Below, piece by piece: positions 46,330 through 56,454 of a stretch of DNA of 64,000 bases. Below the pieces are notes generated by a model. The model was not told the origin of the DNA and ran no database searches. It saw nothing but the letters and a program-made list of their open reading frames with translations. The DNA comes from Valencia hispanica. Its lineage: Eukaryota > Chordata > Actinopteri > Cyprinodontiformes > Valenciidae. Within the stretch, counting starts at the first letter, position 1. Each line of letters starts with the position of its first letter. The position numbers and the translations under genes are program-made. The stretch covers positions 8,487,501 to 8,551,500 of the forward strand of contig OY747705.1 in NCBI GenBank assembly GCA_963556495.2. Reading direction: 5' to 3'.

Positions 46330-47080
46330 TCATCTAAATAATGTGTAATTGCAATTCTAATTAGTTGAGGTGCACCTGTGCATACATTAAGATTACTATG
46401 CCTTTAAATAATTTGGGAAACGAGTACTGTACTGACATTGACTCACAGACACTTATGGAGGAAGAGGCCATTGCTCCAAAAGCAATATGAAAGCAAGGAT
46501 CAAGTTTGCAAATACGCTCTGGGGCAAAGCATTTCATATTTGGAGACATGTGCTGTGGCGTCATGCAAGAAAAACTGAAGTGTTTGGCCACGATAGTTTT
46601 TGCTACATTGTTGGAAATAAATGGAAGAGGCCTGAGAACATGAGAACTTCTGCTCCAAGAGGGGACTGGTGTACTTTACAAAATAGATGGCATCATGAGG
46701 AAAGATTGTAATAAATCCAACATAGAAGCTACATCTTAGACATGAATCAGAAAGTTAAAGCTTAGAACGATTGGGTCTTTCAAATGGAAAATGATCCTAA
46801 GCATCCAGCTGAAGTAGTTACAATGTGGCTAAAGGACAACAGAGTCATTGTTTTGTTGTGGCTATCACAAAGCTCTGATCTCAATCCTAGAGAATGTGAG
46901 GATCCAAAAAGGTGTGTGGGAGCGAAGCGGCCAACAAACCTGACTCAGTTCCACCAGTTCTGTCAGGAGGAACGGGCCAAGTCATAGAGTTCAAAGCCAA
47001 CGCTACCAAATACTGAGGAAATATTTATGTAAATCTCTGTATAAAAAACAAACATCTGTCATTATCCTTGGAGTGTGGCG
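46330..47080 (+). mobile_element. Tc1-like transposon remnant
   Basis: + strand frames give NDPKHPAEVVTMWLKDNRV, SSDLNPRECEDPK and QFCQEERAK, decayed forms of the Tc1 NDPKH, SPDLNPIE and EEW motifs. A left part around 46460-46620 carries more decayed transposase. Frameshifted. Confidence 0.7.
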
Positions 47081-47109
47081 GGCATTTAGAATATTCAGCC
47101 CTCTCTAAT

Positions 47110-47420
47110 ACTGCTGGGCTACATAAACTCCAATGAAACCAACTGCCTTCAGATGCCACCTAGATGGTAAATGGAGTCCTGTGTGGTAATTTCATCTCAG
47201 TACAGCTGTTCTGTGAAGTCCTTGGAGGTTTGTTAGAGAACTTTAGTGAACAGGACCCTGAAGCATCAGTCAAGCAAGGAGGGCATTAATCAGAATAGCA
47301 GCAGCAAAGAAGCCCATAGTAACTCTTGTGGGACTGAAATTAATTCCACTGAGGGGGAAAAAACTACAGGATGTGGAGTTTTCAATGTTAACAGAGCATA
47401 TTGTGGAGCAACTAAAACAG
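47110..47420 (+). mobile_element. Tc1-like 5' fragment
   Basis: AGCTGTTCTGTGAAGTCCTT then GGAGGTTTGTTAGAGAACTT matches the pre-transposase region of the better-preserved Tc1 at 51.8 kb. A few hundred bases only. Confidence 0.5.
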
Positions 47421-47429
47421 GTATTATTT

Positions 47430-48160
47430 ACTGTAACTGTTTAATGGGCTTGCAATTCGTATCTTCAGTGTTCCCCATTGGCTAAAATACATAAACACGG
47501 AGGGAAATTAATGTCACATGTCTGTAAATCAGATGCATTTACATCCCCAATATTATATTCATGGTATGGTCCTTTTTGGCATTATGATATTTGGAATTAG
47601 GAAGGAGCTGTGCTGGTGCGGCATGAGGAGGGGGCTTAGAGACATTGTGTTTAATGAATTTAAAGCAAAGCTGGGGAATGGGAGATGGTAACAACTCTGT
47701 GGAAGCATAATGCAATTCAGTTAAATCTTAAGCATTAAATAGTAAAGTAGAAATCACATCTGGACTGTTTAAAGAATACTCTGAAAATCCAATTCATCTT
47801 CATTGCACAGAAAGCAGCAGCGCTCCCACAGCAGGACCCGTGGGAGAGGCCCTGAACACAGCAGCTTTTCCTGACAAGCACAGCAGGGCTGGGAGAGAGC
47901 AGCAGTCTGCAGAGGTCTCCAGAGGAAGCCAACTGGATAAATAGTTCACTTAAAACCTCTTGCTTTCTAAGAGGTCGCCAAGGAAATACTGCATGGAGGA
48001 GGGAAAATGGAGCGGCTCTCTCACAGGACCGCTGCCTGTTTGTATACCAGACCTTTCCATAAATACTTCAACAGTTTGCTACCAGCTGAAATGATCCCGT
48101 CAATCTTTTTCATCCTTGTGATCTAAGAACAAAAATACAAACCTAAACCCAGACGCTTCA
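47430..48160. other. Intergenic DNA, no feature seen
   Basis: No coding signal or recognised repeat. Confidence 0.45.
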
Positions 48161-48169
48161 CAACATTTC

Positions 48170-48900
48170 GGTTATGATAACGCTGATGGTTGAAGTGAGA
48201 CTGATAACCATGGTGAGATCCAAAGAGCTGTTGGTAAGAAGATTGTGACAACTAATGAGTCTGGGAGTCTGGTAAGAGATTTAAACATATTGTAAAAGAG
48301 TTCGAAACTAGAAAAGCACTCCGAGACCCCCTCCTCCCAAGACGGGGATCCAAATCACCCCCCAAATCTAATCACTTGTACGTGATCCCAATGTGGACAT
48401 TTCCTGAAAATATCTTTAAACTCTGAGTTATGTTGCTAACAAACAAACAAACCCTAGGAAAAACATAACCTCCTCGGTGGAGGTAATCAGCCATCTTACT
48501 GTACGGAAGATACAAGAGAAGAGCATCAAAACTACCATCATGCCCAGTTCTGGCCGTCCAAACAAGCTCACCCTGAGAGCAGACCGACAGAACGTAGACA
48601 AAGATTAGGACTTCTGGAATAACCTTCTTTGGGCAAGTAAGAAAAAAAATCTAAATTATTTGGACATCAGAACAGAGGACATGTTTGGCAAAAACCAAAT
48701 ACAGAATTCCATGAAAATAACCTCAACTGTGAAGCATGGAGGTGGAAGTGTCATGGTTCGGGAATGCATTTCTGCAGGAAGACCTGGCCAGCTCATTATC
48801 ATAGAATCCAACATGATTTTTTCCAGAGTGGCTTTAAAACAAGATGTTCATGCAGGTAACCCTCAAACATCTCCAACTTTCTACAGACCAATATCTAACT
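48170..48900 (+). mobile_element. Tc1-like transposon remnant
   Basis: Frame 48660-48905 includes [18 protein letters not shown], the transposase motif region; upstream decayed blocks lie at 48480-48640. Non-functional. Confidence 0.65.
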
Positions 48901-49297
48901 GGTAGATGGCTACAAGAGAGGTATGAAATTATGTCTGGTAAGGCGGTTGACCCTTGTTGTTAGGGGTAGGGTGTCTTAACTTTTTCCAGACCTAAAAATC
49001 TGTTTTTGTTAATATCTTTTCTTATGCGAGTAAAACCATGTTAACTTCAGTTGTTCAAGTGTAATATAGTAATATGTCTCAAAAAAGGAACTTTTTCCAA
49101 TGCAGGTTACAGTTGTGAGCAGTTGCAACAACATTTTACTTTGGTGCCACTGGGTCGTCAGCCCTCTTTATTTTCAGAATTCATCCATCTGATTATTTCT
49201 GTTTCAAATAAAGAATTAGGCTGCATACAAATCTCCCCTAAAGTACAAAATACAAAGCATCGGGAAATTTTCTGTTCATAATCTCTTTGTTAGTAAT

Positions 49298-49756
49298 TAG
49301 GCCTGTCACAATAAACAGTAAATCGCATGATAAATTTAAATAAGCTTAACGATTTTCTTTCAGCCATAATAATTTTCAATTGGATGCTTGTTTATTTTCC
49401 TCATGTGCCTCCCCCTTTCTACCAAAAAGACTGGATAAAAAAAGGCATATATCCGTGGTGGTAAAGTAAAATGGTAATCTTTTTATTGTTAGTTTGCACT
49501 TTTTGATCACAAAACTCCTAACTGGTAGTTTTGAATCACTCTTTGAAGGGCAATTTGGTTAGCAGAGTTCATCCATTTTTTTCTTATTTCAGTATATATT
49601 ATATTGAATATTAAAAATGTCTTCCAGTTGCAGTGGTAAATGAAAGTTTTTTGATTGTTCAGAGGGTGCACATGCATTATTATTACATTAGTTGAAAATG
49701 TTCTCAAAACGACAATAATTTATCGTACAACAAACTTTGTAATCATGACAGGCCAA
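49298..49756. mobile_element. hAT-type MITE, 459 bp
   Basis: Left end TAGGCCTGTCACAATAA and right end CATGACAGGCCAA are imperfect inverted repeats. Flanks TTAGTAAT (49290-49297) and TTATTAAT (49757-49764) match at 7 of 8 bases, as expected of an aged hAT target duplication. Non-coding. Confidence 0.75.
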
Positions 49757-49885
49757 TTATTAATTAAACTAGTTAATTAAATCCCTCATATTGATTTAAT
49801 CTGAACTTCCTAGGTAGGTATCTAGCTCGGAATTAGCCAAGAATTGCAGCCGGGATTGAGTCAGGAACAATTTTATTTGATCTAC

Positions 49886-49886
<1 letters not shown>

Positions 49887-49958
<72 letters not shown>
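49887..49958 (+). repeat. (TAA)n microsatellite
   Basis: About 24 units, followed by ATT-rich sequence. Confidence 0.95.
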
Positions 49959-49989
49959 TTAACAATTATTATTATTAATATTATTATTA

Positions 49990-51359
49990 TAATCAGTACT
50001 ATAATTATTGCTGTTGAATATTGTTTGTTTTAAAATAACTAAGCGTAGTATTAGTAATGAAAATATTGTTATATTTTTGTTATAGAAGTTATGTGTGACA
50101 AATTATGTGAAAAATCCCGTAAGCATAAGGAGATTTAAATTAAGCAATAAAATAAAAAGTCCAATAAAAAATGAATCATTAAATTATAATAAAAATGTCA
50201 ATAATTCCTCATTTTCTTCTGCTACCATCCACCAGATAAACAGTGCCCTCCTGAGTTGGAAAGGGATCAATGCTGTAAATCTCCCTGTAGATGTTTACAT
50301 AGTCAAACTTAACTATTGGAATAATAAATTCTGTATCTAATTTTTGTTGCAATGGCAGAATAGAATTTTTGTATATATTCCTGCAGCCCTATAAAGCTTT
50401 TTGTGGTGTTCTCTTCTTATTAAATTAAATTGTATTTGGAAAAATTGACCAATCAGTTAGTAATCATTGAGATTTATTGCCGTAAAAGTGCATGCTTGAA
50501 TGCATGCTCATGTTAGATGCTGTCTATTTGAGTATTTCCTGCTCCCAGGAGCGGTGTCAAAACATAACCTCATCAGTCTGCAATTAGGAACAACAAAATC
50601 CTGGACAAACATGGAGTGAGAGGTAGTGTGCGTTGTATTTGCTCTGTGGCTTTTGTCCAAAGCTTTCATCAAACGGCAATTCAGAGAGCAAACCTGAACG
50701 GCAGATGTCTGCTAAATCCGACCGTTCAAACACGCTTCTCCACCTATTCATCCCAAATCTGGATTTGAGCTGCTCCTTTGCTTATGCTGTCATGATGGAG
50801 CAGGAAGTCTGTGATTATTCTTCTGTTATGTTACAGGCTCACATACACATGCATGGATGGACAGAGGATCCAAATCTTTCAAGCCTTTTAGTCGGAGTAA
50901 TATGTTGTCATGAGACAGTCATGGGAACCCTGTATGTCCGTCTGCCACTGCAACCTCCCCTTAATGGCATAAAAAACCTGAAGCACCCAACATACATCCA
51001 TTATAGATGTCCTGTATGTAATCAAATTCCAACTGTATCAGTTTTTTTTCTTTTTACAAAAGTTTCAAATTTGATATTAGAATCCTTAAAAAAGCATGAG
51101 TTAAGATACAATGCTGCAATCTAAAAGCAAAAAGCATAAGATCCATCCCAGGCCTACTGTTGAAGAAATGTTACCCAAAGAATATTCTGAAAAGTGTGGC
51201 GTGCACATTTCCATCTTTCTGTTTCAGAAACTCCTTTTTCTGCAATTACACTTCCAGCTGTGAGTCATTTAGGGTATATCTCTACCAGTTGTGCTCCTCT
51301 ATAGACGGATATTTGTGCCAATTCTTTGTAAAACAGCTCTATCTCAGTCAGATTGGATC
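49990..51359. other. Intergenic DNA, no supported gene
   Basis: Includes a 163-codon open frame at 50633-51124 that opens with a non-ATG codon, matches no family I know and has no flanking exons. Otherwise featureless. Confidence 0.45.
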
Positions 51360-51479
51360 TGGATCAGTTCTCATGTCTTGTCCTGATTTCTTGACGAGGT
51401 TTTGGTACATGCTCTGATTAGACCATTCATCCACATCAATATGCTTTGATCTAAACCGTTCTATGTAGCTGAGGCCATA

Positions 51480-53069
51480 CAGTGGCTTGCAAAAGTATTC
51501 GGCCCCCTTGAACTTTTCCACATTTTGTCACATTACAGCCACAAACATGAATCAATTTGATTGGAATTCCACGTGAAAGACCAATACAAAGTGGTGTACA
51601 CGTGAGAAGTGGAACAAAAATCATACATGATTCCAAACATTTTTTACAAATAAATAACTGAAAAGTGGGGTGTGTGTAATTATTCAGCCCCATTTGGTCT
51701 GAGTGCAGTCAGTTGCCCAAAGACATTGCCTGATGAGTGCTAATGACTAAATAGAGTGCACCTGTGTGTAATCTAATGTCAGAACAAATACAGCTGCCCT
51801 GTGACGTCCTCAGAGGTTGTCTAAGAAAATGTTGGGAGCAACAACACCATGAAGTCCAAAGAACTCACCAGACAGGTCAGGGATAAAGTTATTGAGAAAT
51901 AATTTAAAGCAGGCTTAGGCTACAAAAAGATTTCCCAAGCCTTGAACATCCCACGGAGCGTTGTTCAAGCGATCATTCAGAAATGGAAGGAGTATGGCAC
52001 AACTGTAAACCTACCAAGACAAGGCCGTCCACCTAAACTCACAGGCCGAACAAGGAGAGCGCTGATCAGAAATGCAGCCAAGAGGCCCATGGTGACTCTG
52101 GACGAGCTGCAGAGATCTACAGCTCAGGTGGGGGAATCTGTCCATAGGATAACTATTAGTGATGCACTGCACAAAGTTGGCCTTTATGGAAGAGTGGCAA
52201 GAAGAAAGCCATTGTTAAAAGAAAACCAGAAGAAGTCCCGTTTGCAGTTTGCCACAAGCCATGTGGGGGACACAGCAAACATGTGGAAGAAGGTGCTCTG
52301 GTCAGATGAGACCAAAATGGAAAACGCTATGTGTGGCGGAAAACTAACACTGCACATCACTCTGAACACACCATCCCCACTGTCAAATATGGTGGTGGCA
52401 GCATCATGCTCTGGTGGTGCTTCTCTTCAGCAGGGACAGGGAAGCTGGTCAGAGTTGATGGGAAGATGGATGGAGCCAAATACAGGGCAATCTTGGAAGA
52501 AAACCTCTTGGAGTCTGCAAAAGACTTGAGACTGGGGCGGAGGTTCACCTTCCAGCAGGACAACGACCCTAAACATAAAGCCAGGGCAACAATGGAATGG
52601 TTTAAAACAAAACATATCCATGTGTTAGAATGGCCCAGTCAAAGTCCAGATCTAAATCCAATCAAGAATCTGTGGCAAGATCTGAAAACTGCTGTTCACA
52701 AACGCTGTCTATCTAATCTGACTGAGCTGGAGCTGTTTTGTAAAGAAGAATGGGCAAGAATTTCAGTCTGTAGATGTGCAAAGCTGGTAGAGACATACCC
52801 TAAAAGACTGGCAGCTGGAATTGCAGCAAAAGGTGGTTCTACAAAGTATTGACTCAGGGGGCTGAATAATTATGCACACCCCAATTTTCACTTATTTATT
52901 TGCAAAAAATGTTTGGAATCATGTATGATTTTCGTTCCACTTCTCACGTGTACACCACTTTGTATTGGTCTTTCACGTGGAATTCCAATAAAATTGATTC
53001 ATGTTTGTGGCTGTAATGTGACAAAATGTGGAAAAGTTCAAGGGGGCCGAATAATTTTGCAAGCCACTG
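51480..53069 (+). mobile_element. Tc1-like transposon, nearly full length (1590 bp), with TA target duplication
   Basis: About 210-bp terminal inverted repeats at 51480-51691 and 52857-53069. Ends CAGTGGCTTGCAAAAG and complement. TA at 51478-51479 and 53070-53071. The repeats contain internal direct-repeat-like blocks, as in IR/DR Tc1 elements. It encloses one transposase pseudogene. The best-preserved transposon in the window. Confidence 0.92.
51849..52852 (+). pseudogene. Tc1-like transposase, inactivated
   Basis: From ATG 51849 the frame reads MKSKELTRQVRDKVIEK, hits TAA at 51900-51902, then continues as an HTH region (FKAGLGYKKISQALNIPRS) and a basic GRPPKLT hook. It reaches the first catalytic Asp in LWSDETK. 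A -1-type frameshift near 52320 moves it to the frame with YGGGSIMLW, the second Asp in FQQDNDPKH, and SPDLNPIKNLW, where Lys (52664-52666) replaces the usual third catalytic Glu. TGA ends it at 52850-52852. Three independent lesions mean no activity. Confidence 0.92.
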
Positions 53070-53404
53070 TATGTTTCAGGTCATTGTTCTGTCAGAGCAC
53101 CAGAGCACCGTCTTCTGGATGTTTACTGTGTCCCATTCATGGCTTGAGGTAAACTTTAAACAGGACTTGTTTGGCTTTCTTTCAATTAAGACTTCATCTT
53201 CCAACTGTTGAATAAAGAACTGTGGCTGCTTTGCCCAGCCTCTCAGTATAGGGTGTGGCCATGTCTTTGTGGGTTTGCAGTTATGGCATACTAGATTGAT
53301 TAAAGGCTAACCTAGGAAGAGCAAACCATGAAAATATTATAAGGATAAGTATGACTTTGACTGAACAGAAACTTGATTTATTTTTTATTTTTTATGTCCA
53401 TGTT

Positions 53405-53893
53405 TTTTTCACCCCAATATTTATTACTCAGTGTTCCTAGCTAATTCTAGTCCTGGGGTTCTGCTCTCCCTTTGCCAGGGCCCAGGACTGAAACTCAAGC
53501 CTCCTTCATGCTTGAGGAGTGAGCAGGCCCTTCTTTTCACCTGATGGGGCGGGTTTCCCCAGCTGGACATAGCGCGTGGAAGGTTCACGTTATTCCAGCC
53601 AGATCCCCCACAACCCTTCAGGCGCCCCGGGCCAGCCAGGAGGAGGCAGTATAAAGCCCCAGGACTAGTGCATGTTTTCGTGAGAGTACCTCATGTAGCT
53701 ACTCAAAGGAACATGTGGAGAACACGCAAACTCCACACAGAAAGGCCCTTTCGCCAACCCCACCCAGGGTGTGGGTGCCGATGATGCGGGGGAACAAACA
53801 CACCCTCAGCACCCACAGCGTCCCCAGCGGTAATCGAACCCGGGACCTTCTAGCTGTGAAGTGAGCTGCGCTACCAGCTGCTCCACCGTGCTC
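53405..53893 (-). mobile_element. tRNA-headed SINE, second family
   Basis: Read on the minus strand: GGTGGAGCAGCTGGTAGCGC head, B box GGGTTCGATTACC (complement of 53829-53841), then TCTGTGTGGAGTTTGCGTGT and a longer body to about 53405. Different from the family at 13.1 and 45.9 kb. Its 3' limit is estimated. Confidence 0.75.
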
Positions 53894-53929
53894 CTAATGA
53901 CTTCATTTGTGATAATCAAACTGATTTGT

Positions 53930-54967
53930 TTTGTCTCACAGAAACTTGCTTTCTTGTCTCCCCAAAAAGAGTATATCCAGTTTACAACTCCTACAAAATT
54001 CAGCAAGTGTTCTGACAAAGACCAGGAGGCGGGAGCACATTACACCTGTTTTAAAACTTCTTGCATTGGCTCCCCGTATGTTTTAGGATCTATTTTAAGG
54101 CTCTTTTAATGGTTTCTAAGTGTCTTAATGGTCTTGGGCCTTTTTATCTTTCAGAACTTCTTTTACCATATGAACCTTGGCGGCTCCTCTGGCAGCCGTC
54201 TCCTTGTCATCCCTAAAGTCAGGACACACACCCATGGTGTGGTGAGGCGTCTTTTCAGCATTATGGCCCTCACCTCTGGAACAGGCTGCCATACATGCTT
54301 TTAAAAGCAGGCTCAAAACTCACCTTTTTAGCCTAGCTTTTTAATTAATTGATAATTATTTATTGCCTATTTGCTTTTCATGTTTTAGTTGCTTTTATTG
54401 ATCAGTGTCTTGTATTTAACCCATTAATTTTATTTTATTCATTAATTAATTAATTTATCTACCTATCTATTTATGTATTTATTGGTGTATTTTAACATGG
54501 TATCCTGTTGTTTTACACAGATAATAAATAAATACACACATTGTTCCAGTGTTTCCCCTGTGGGAGCCCTCTGCCTCAGGAGTGGTGGTCAGCTGTGGCT
54601 GCCATGGATGCTCTCCAGGTGGTGCTTGGGTGGAGGTCAGGGTCCCTGCCTCCCCTCCTCTGGACGCCCTGGGTCAGTGCCTCGGCTGCTGCTGTTGATC
54701 TGATCCCTTGATGCCGTTTCCTTACCTAACCTGACTCATCTGTACTCGGCCCAGGTCCATTTTATTTTCTATTTTAATGTCCTTTTTATGTTGCTCCTGA
54801 GTGTGTCCACACACATGGGGATAGGATTGGGGGGAGGGTAGTATAATTGTGTTCATGCTTAAACTTGTAGGGGGTTGGGGGAAGTAAATTTTATTCTGTA
54901 AAGCACTTTGAACTGCATTTCTTTTGTATGAAAAGCGCTTTATAAAAAAAGTTTGATTGATTGATTG
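53930..54967 (+). mobile_element. LINE (L2-like) 3' portion with tail
   Basis: Decayed polymerase end: LNGLGPFYLSELLLPYEP and HYGPHLWNRLPYMLLKAGSK. A 3' UTR follows, finishing TGTAAAGCACTTTGAACTGC, AAAGCGCTTTATAAA and (TTGA)n at 54950-54967. 5'-truncated. Confidence 0.75.
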
Positions 54968-55730
54968 TTTTCCCCATTCAATTTGCAAAAAACACTAAAA
55001 CCACTTTTGTTTGTGGTTTTGTATTGTCCACCATGCTTTTACTCTCAAATTTTAGCCAAAGGAGGTTGGCTTCCTGGTTTAATGCAGAGCTGCGTACTTT
55101 ACAGCAGAATGCTAGATAATTGGAGAGAAAACGGTGCACTACACACCTAGAGTATTCCTATTTAACCTGAAAAAATAGTCTACTGCTGTATAAAAAGATC
55201 CTTTTGATAAAAAGAACAGCATGTTTTTCATCATTAATAGATGCAAATAAGAACACTCCTAGGTTTCTTTTTAGTATAGCTACCAAACGTACACAGAGTC
55301 ATAGTTCTGTTGAGCCAGCAATTTCCCCTGCTCTCAGTAGTGCAGTAGTGATGATTTTATGGGATTCTTCATAAATAAAATTAATTATATTAAAAATAAA
55401 ATCATTGACATCCTCCCAAACATGATTATTTCTCTCTCAGTGCGGCAGAATTGGAGGGAACTGTAGAACCTCATTTGTGTTTAAGCTGTTTTGATTCAGT
55501 TGAGCTTTCGGAATTATCAAAAACATTAGCCTCATCTAAACCGTCAACTTGTATGTTGGACCCAATCCCAACCAAATTATTTAAGGAAGTGTTCCCTTTG
55601 GTTCCTAGTCCCATTTTAGATGTGATGACTCTATCCAGCAACAGAACGAACACATCCATGCGTCTCATTAACAGACACTTTATTGGAAAATTAACGAAAG
55701 TGGCCCTAGCGGAGGTCGGCGCTCTCTGAG
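54968..55730 (+). mobile_element. LINE (L2-like) internal fragment
   Basis: Frame 55451-55729 reads LSELSKTLASSKPSTCMLDP then IPTKLFKEVFPLV, the conserved start of the L2 reverse transcriptase. Upstream decayed text (AGCCAAAGGAGGTTGGCTTC, CTAGATAATTGGAGAGAAAA) is the region between endonuclease and RT. It starts exactly where the previous LINE tail ends. Confidence 0.75.
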
Positions 55731-56310
55731 TGCTTTTCTAGTTTTTCTATTCTTTCATATTTTGCCACACAGTAAAGAAAAAGAAAAAACATGTAAAAGG
55801 TCAGGTAACACTCATATGATATTTGTCACTGTTGATTGTTTTGGTTTGGTCTCATTTCAAGCTAATCAGTTTGCAAAAACTGAAGCAGACACACAGTTCA
55901 TTGAAGGGAGAGGATGTAAATTTGGAAGTTTATATATTTATGCATCATCTTAAATTTTTTAAAATGTGAACTAACTTCTATTTCAGTCGCAGAATCTGGA
56001 AATTAACATGAAGGGGCACATCCCCACTTACACAGCAGGACACCACCAAAACATCTCTGTGAGCACACCTTAAGACATAATTTGCTGGTTTACAACATTA
56101 TTTATTTAAAGTTTAAGAATATTACAGAGACAGTTCCTCCCTTTATTTTGTTTCCACGACTGAGTGTTAGTCGACTTGATGGTTCCAGACAGCTCCACAT
56201 CTTTCTGCGTCCTGCTTTAATCCTATTAGCTGTGAAGCACAAAGGGAGATAAGAGGTTTATGTTTCGGTTCCTCACAGACTGAATCTTTTTCTCTCCCTT
56301 GAGACACCAG

Positions 56311-56454
56311 GACAGCTATATAGTTGATCATTTGGATACCACGACTACACGTACTGCATCTGTTGTGGACATATTGATAACAGGATTGGTTGTGAGCACT
56401 GAGGAAACACTGATGATGAATGAAGATAAAGTGTATGAGATCATCCAGAGATGG
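56311..56454 (+). CDS. glmn: glmn first coding exon (5' UTR plus 13 aa)
   Basis: A pyrimidine-rich acceptor (ctctcccttgagacaccag) precedes 56311 and a strong donor (gtaagt) follows 56454. Two ATGs lie in tandem at 56413 and 56416. The second has A at -3 and gives the length expected from mammalian glomulin, so it is preferred. The frame is open for 38 codons upstream of the ATGs, so an N-terminal extension cannot be excluded. Any further upstream, non-coding exon was not identified. Confidence 0.75.

Larger units (their letters stand above)
51360..53330 (-). mobile_element. Older Tc1-like remnant, split by a younger Tc1
   Basis: Left part 51360-51479 and right part 53070-53330 join across the younger element: the text around the break (CTATGTAGCTGAGGCCATA, then TGTTTCAGGTCATTGTTCTG) is the continuous reverse-strand transposase phrase of this family. 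Heavily decayed. Confidence 0.75.

Noticed and set aside
50633..51124. A 163-codon open frame in the gene desert
   Set aside because: Non-ATG opening, no recognised domain, no neighbouring exons or promoter; length is within chance in AT-balanced DNA.
53820..53893. tRNA-like sequence with a good B box
   Set aside because: It is the head of a SINE, not a free-standing tRNA gene; the cloverleaf is incomplete and the SINE body follows directly.
55988..56060. A possible exon (acceptor ctatttcag, donor gtgagc) upstream of glmn
   Set aside because: The encoded peptide matches nothing I know in glomulin; mammalian glmn coding starts in the next exon. It could be a non-coding first exon, but there is no support.
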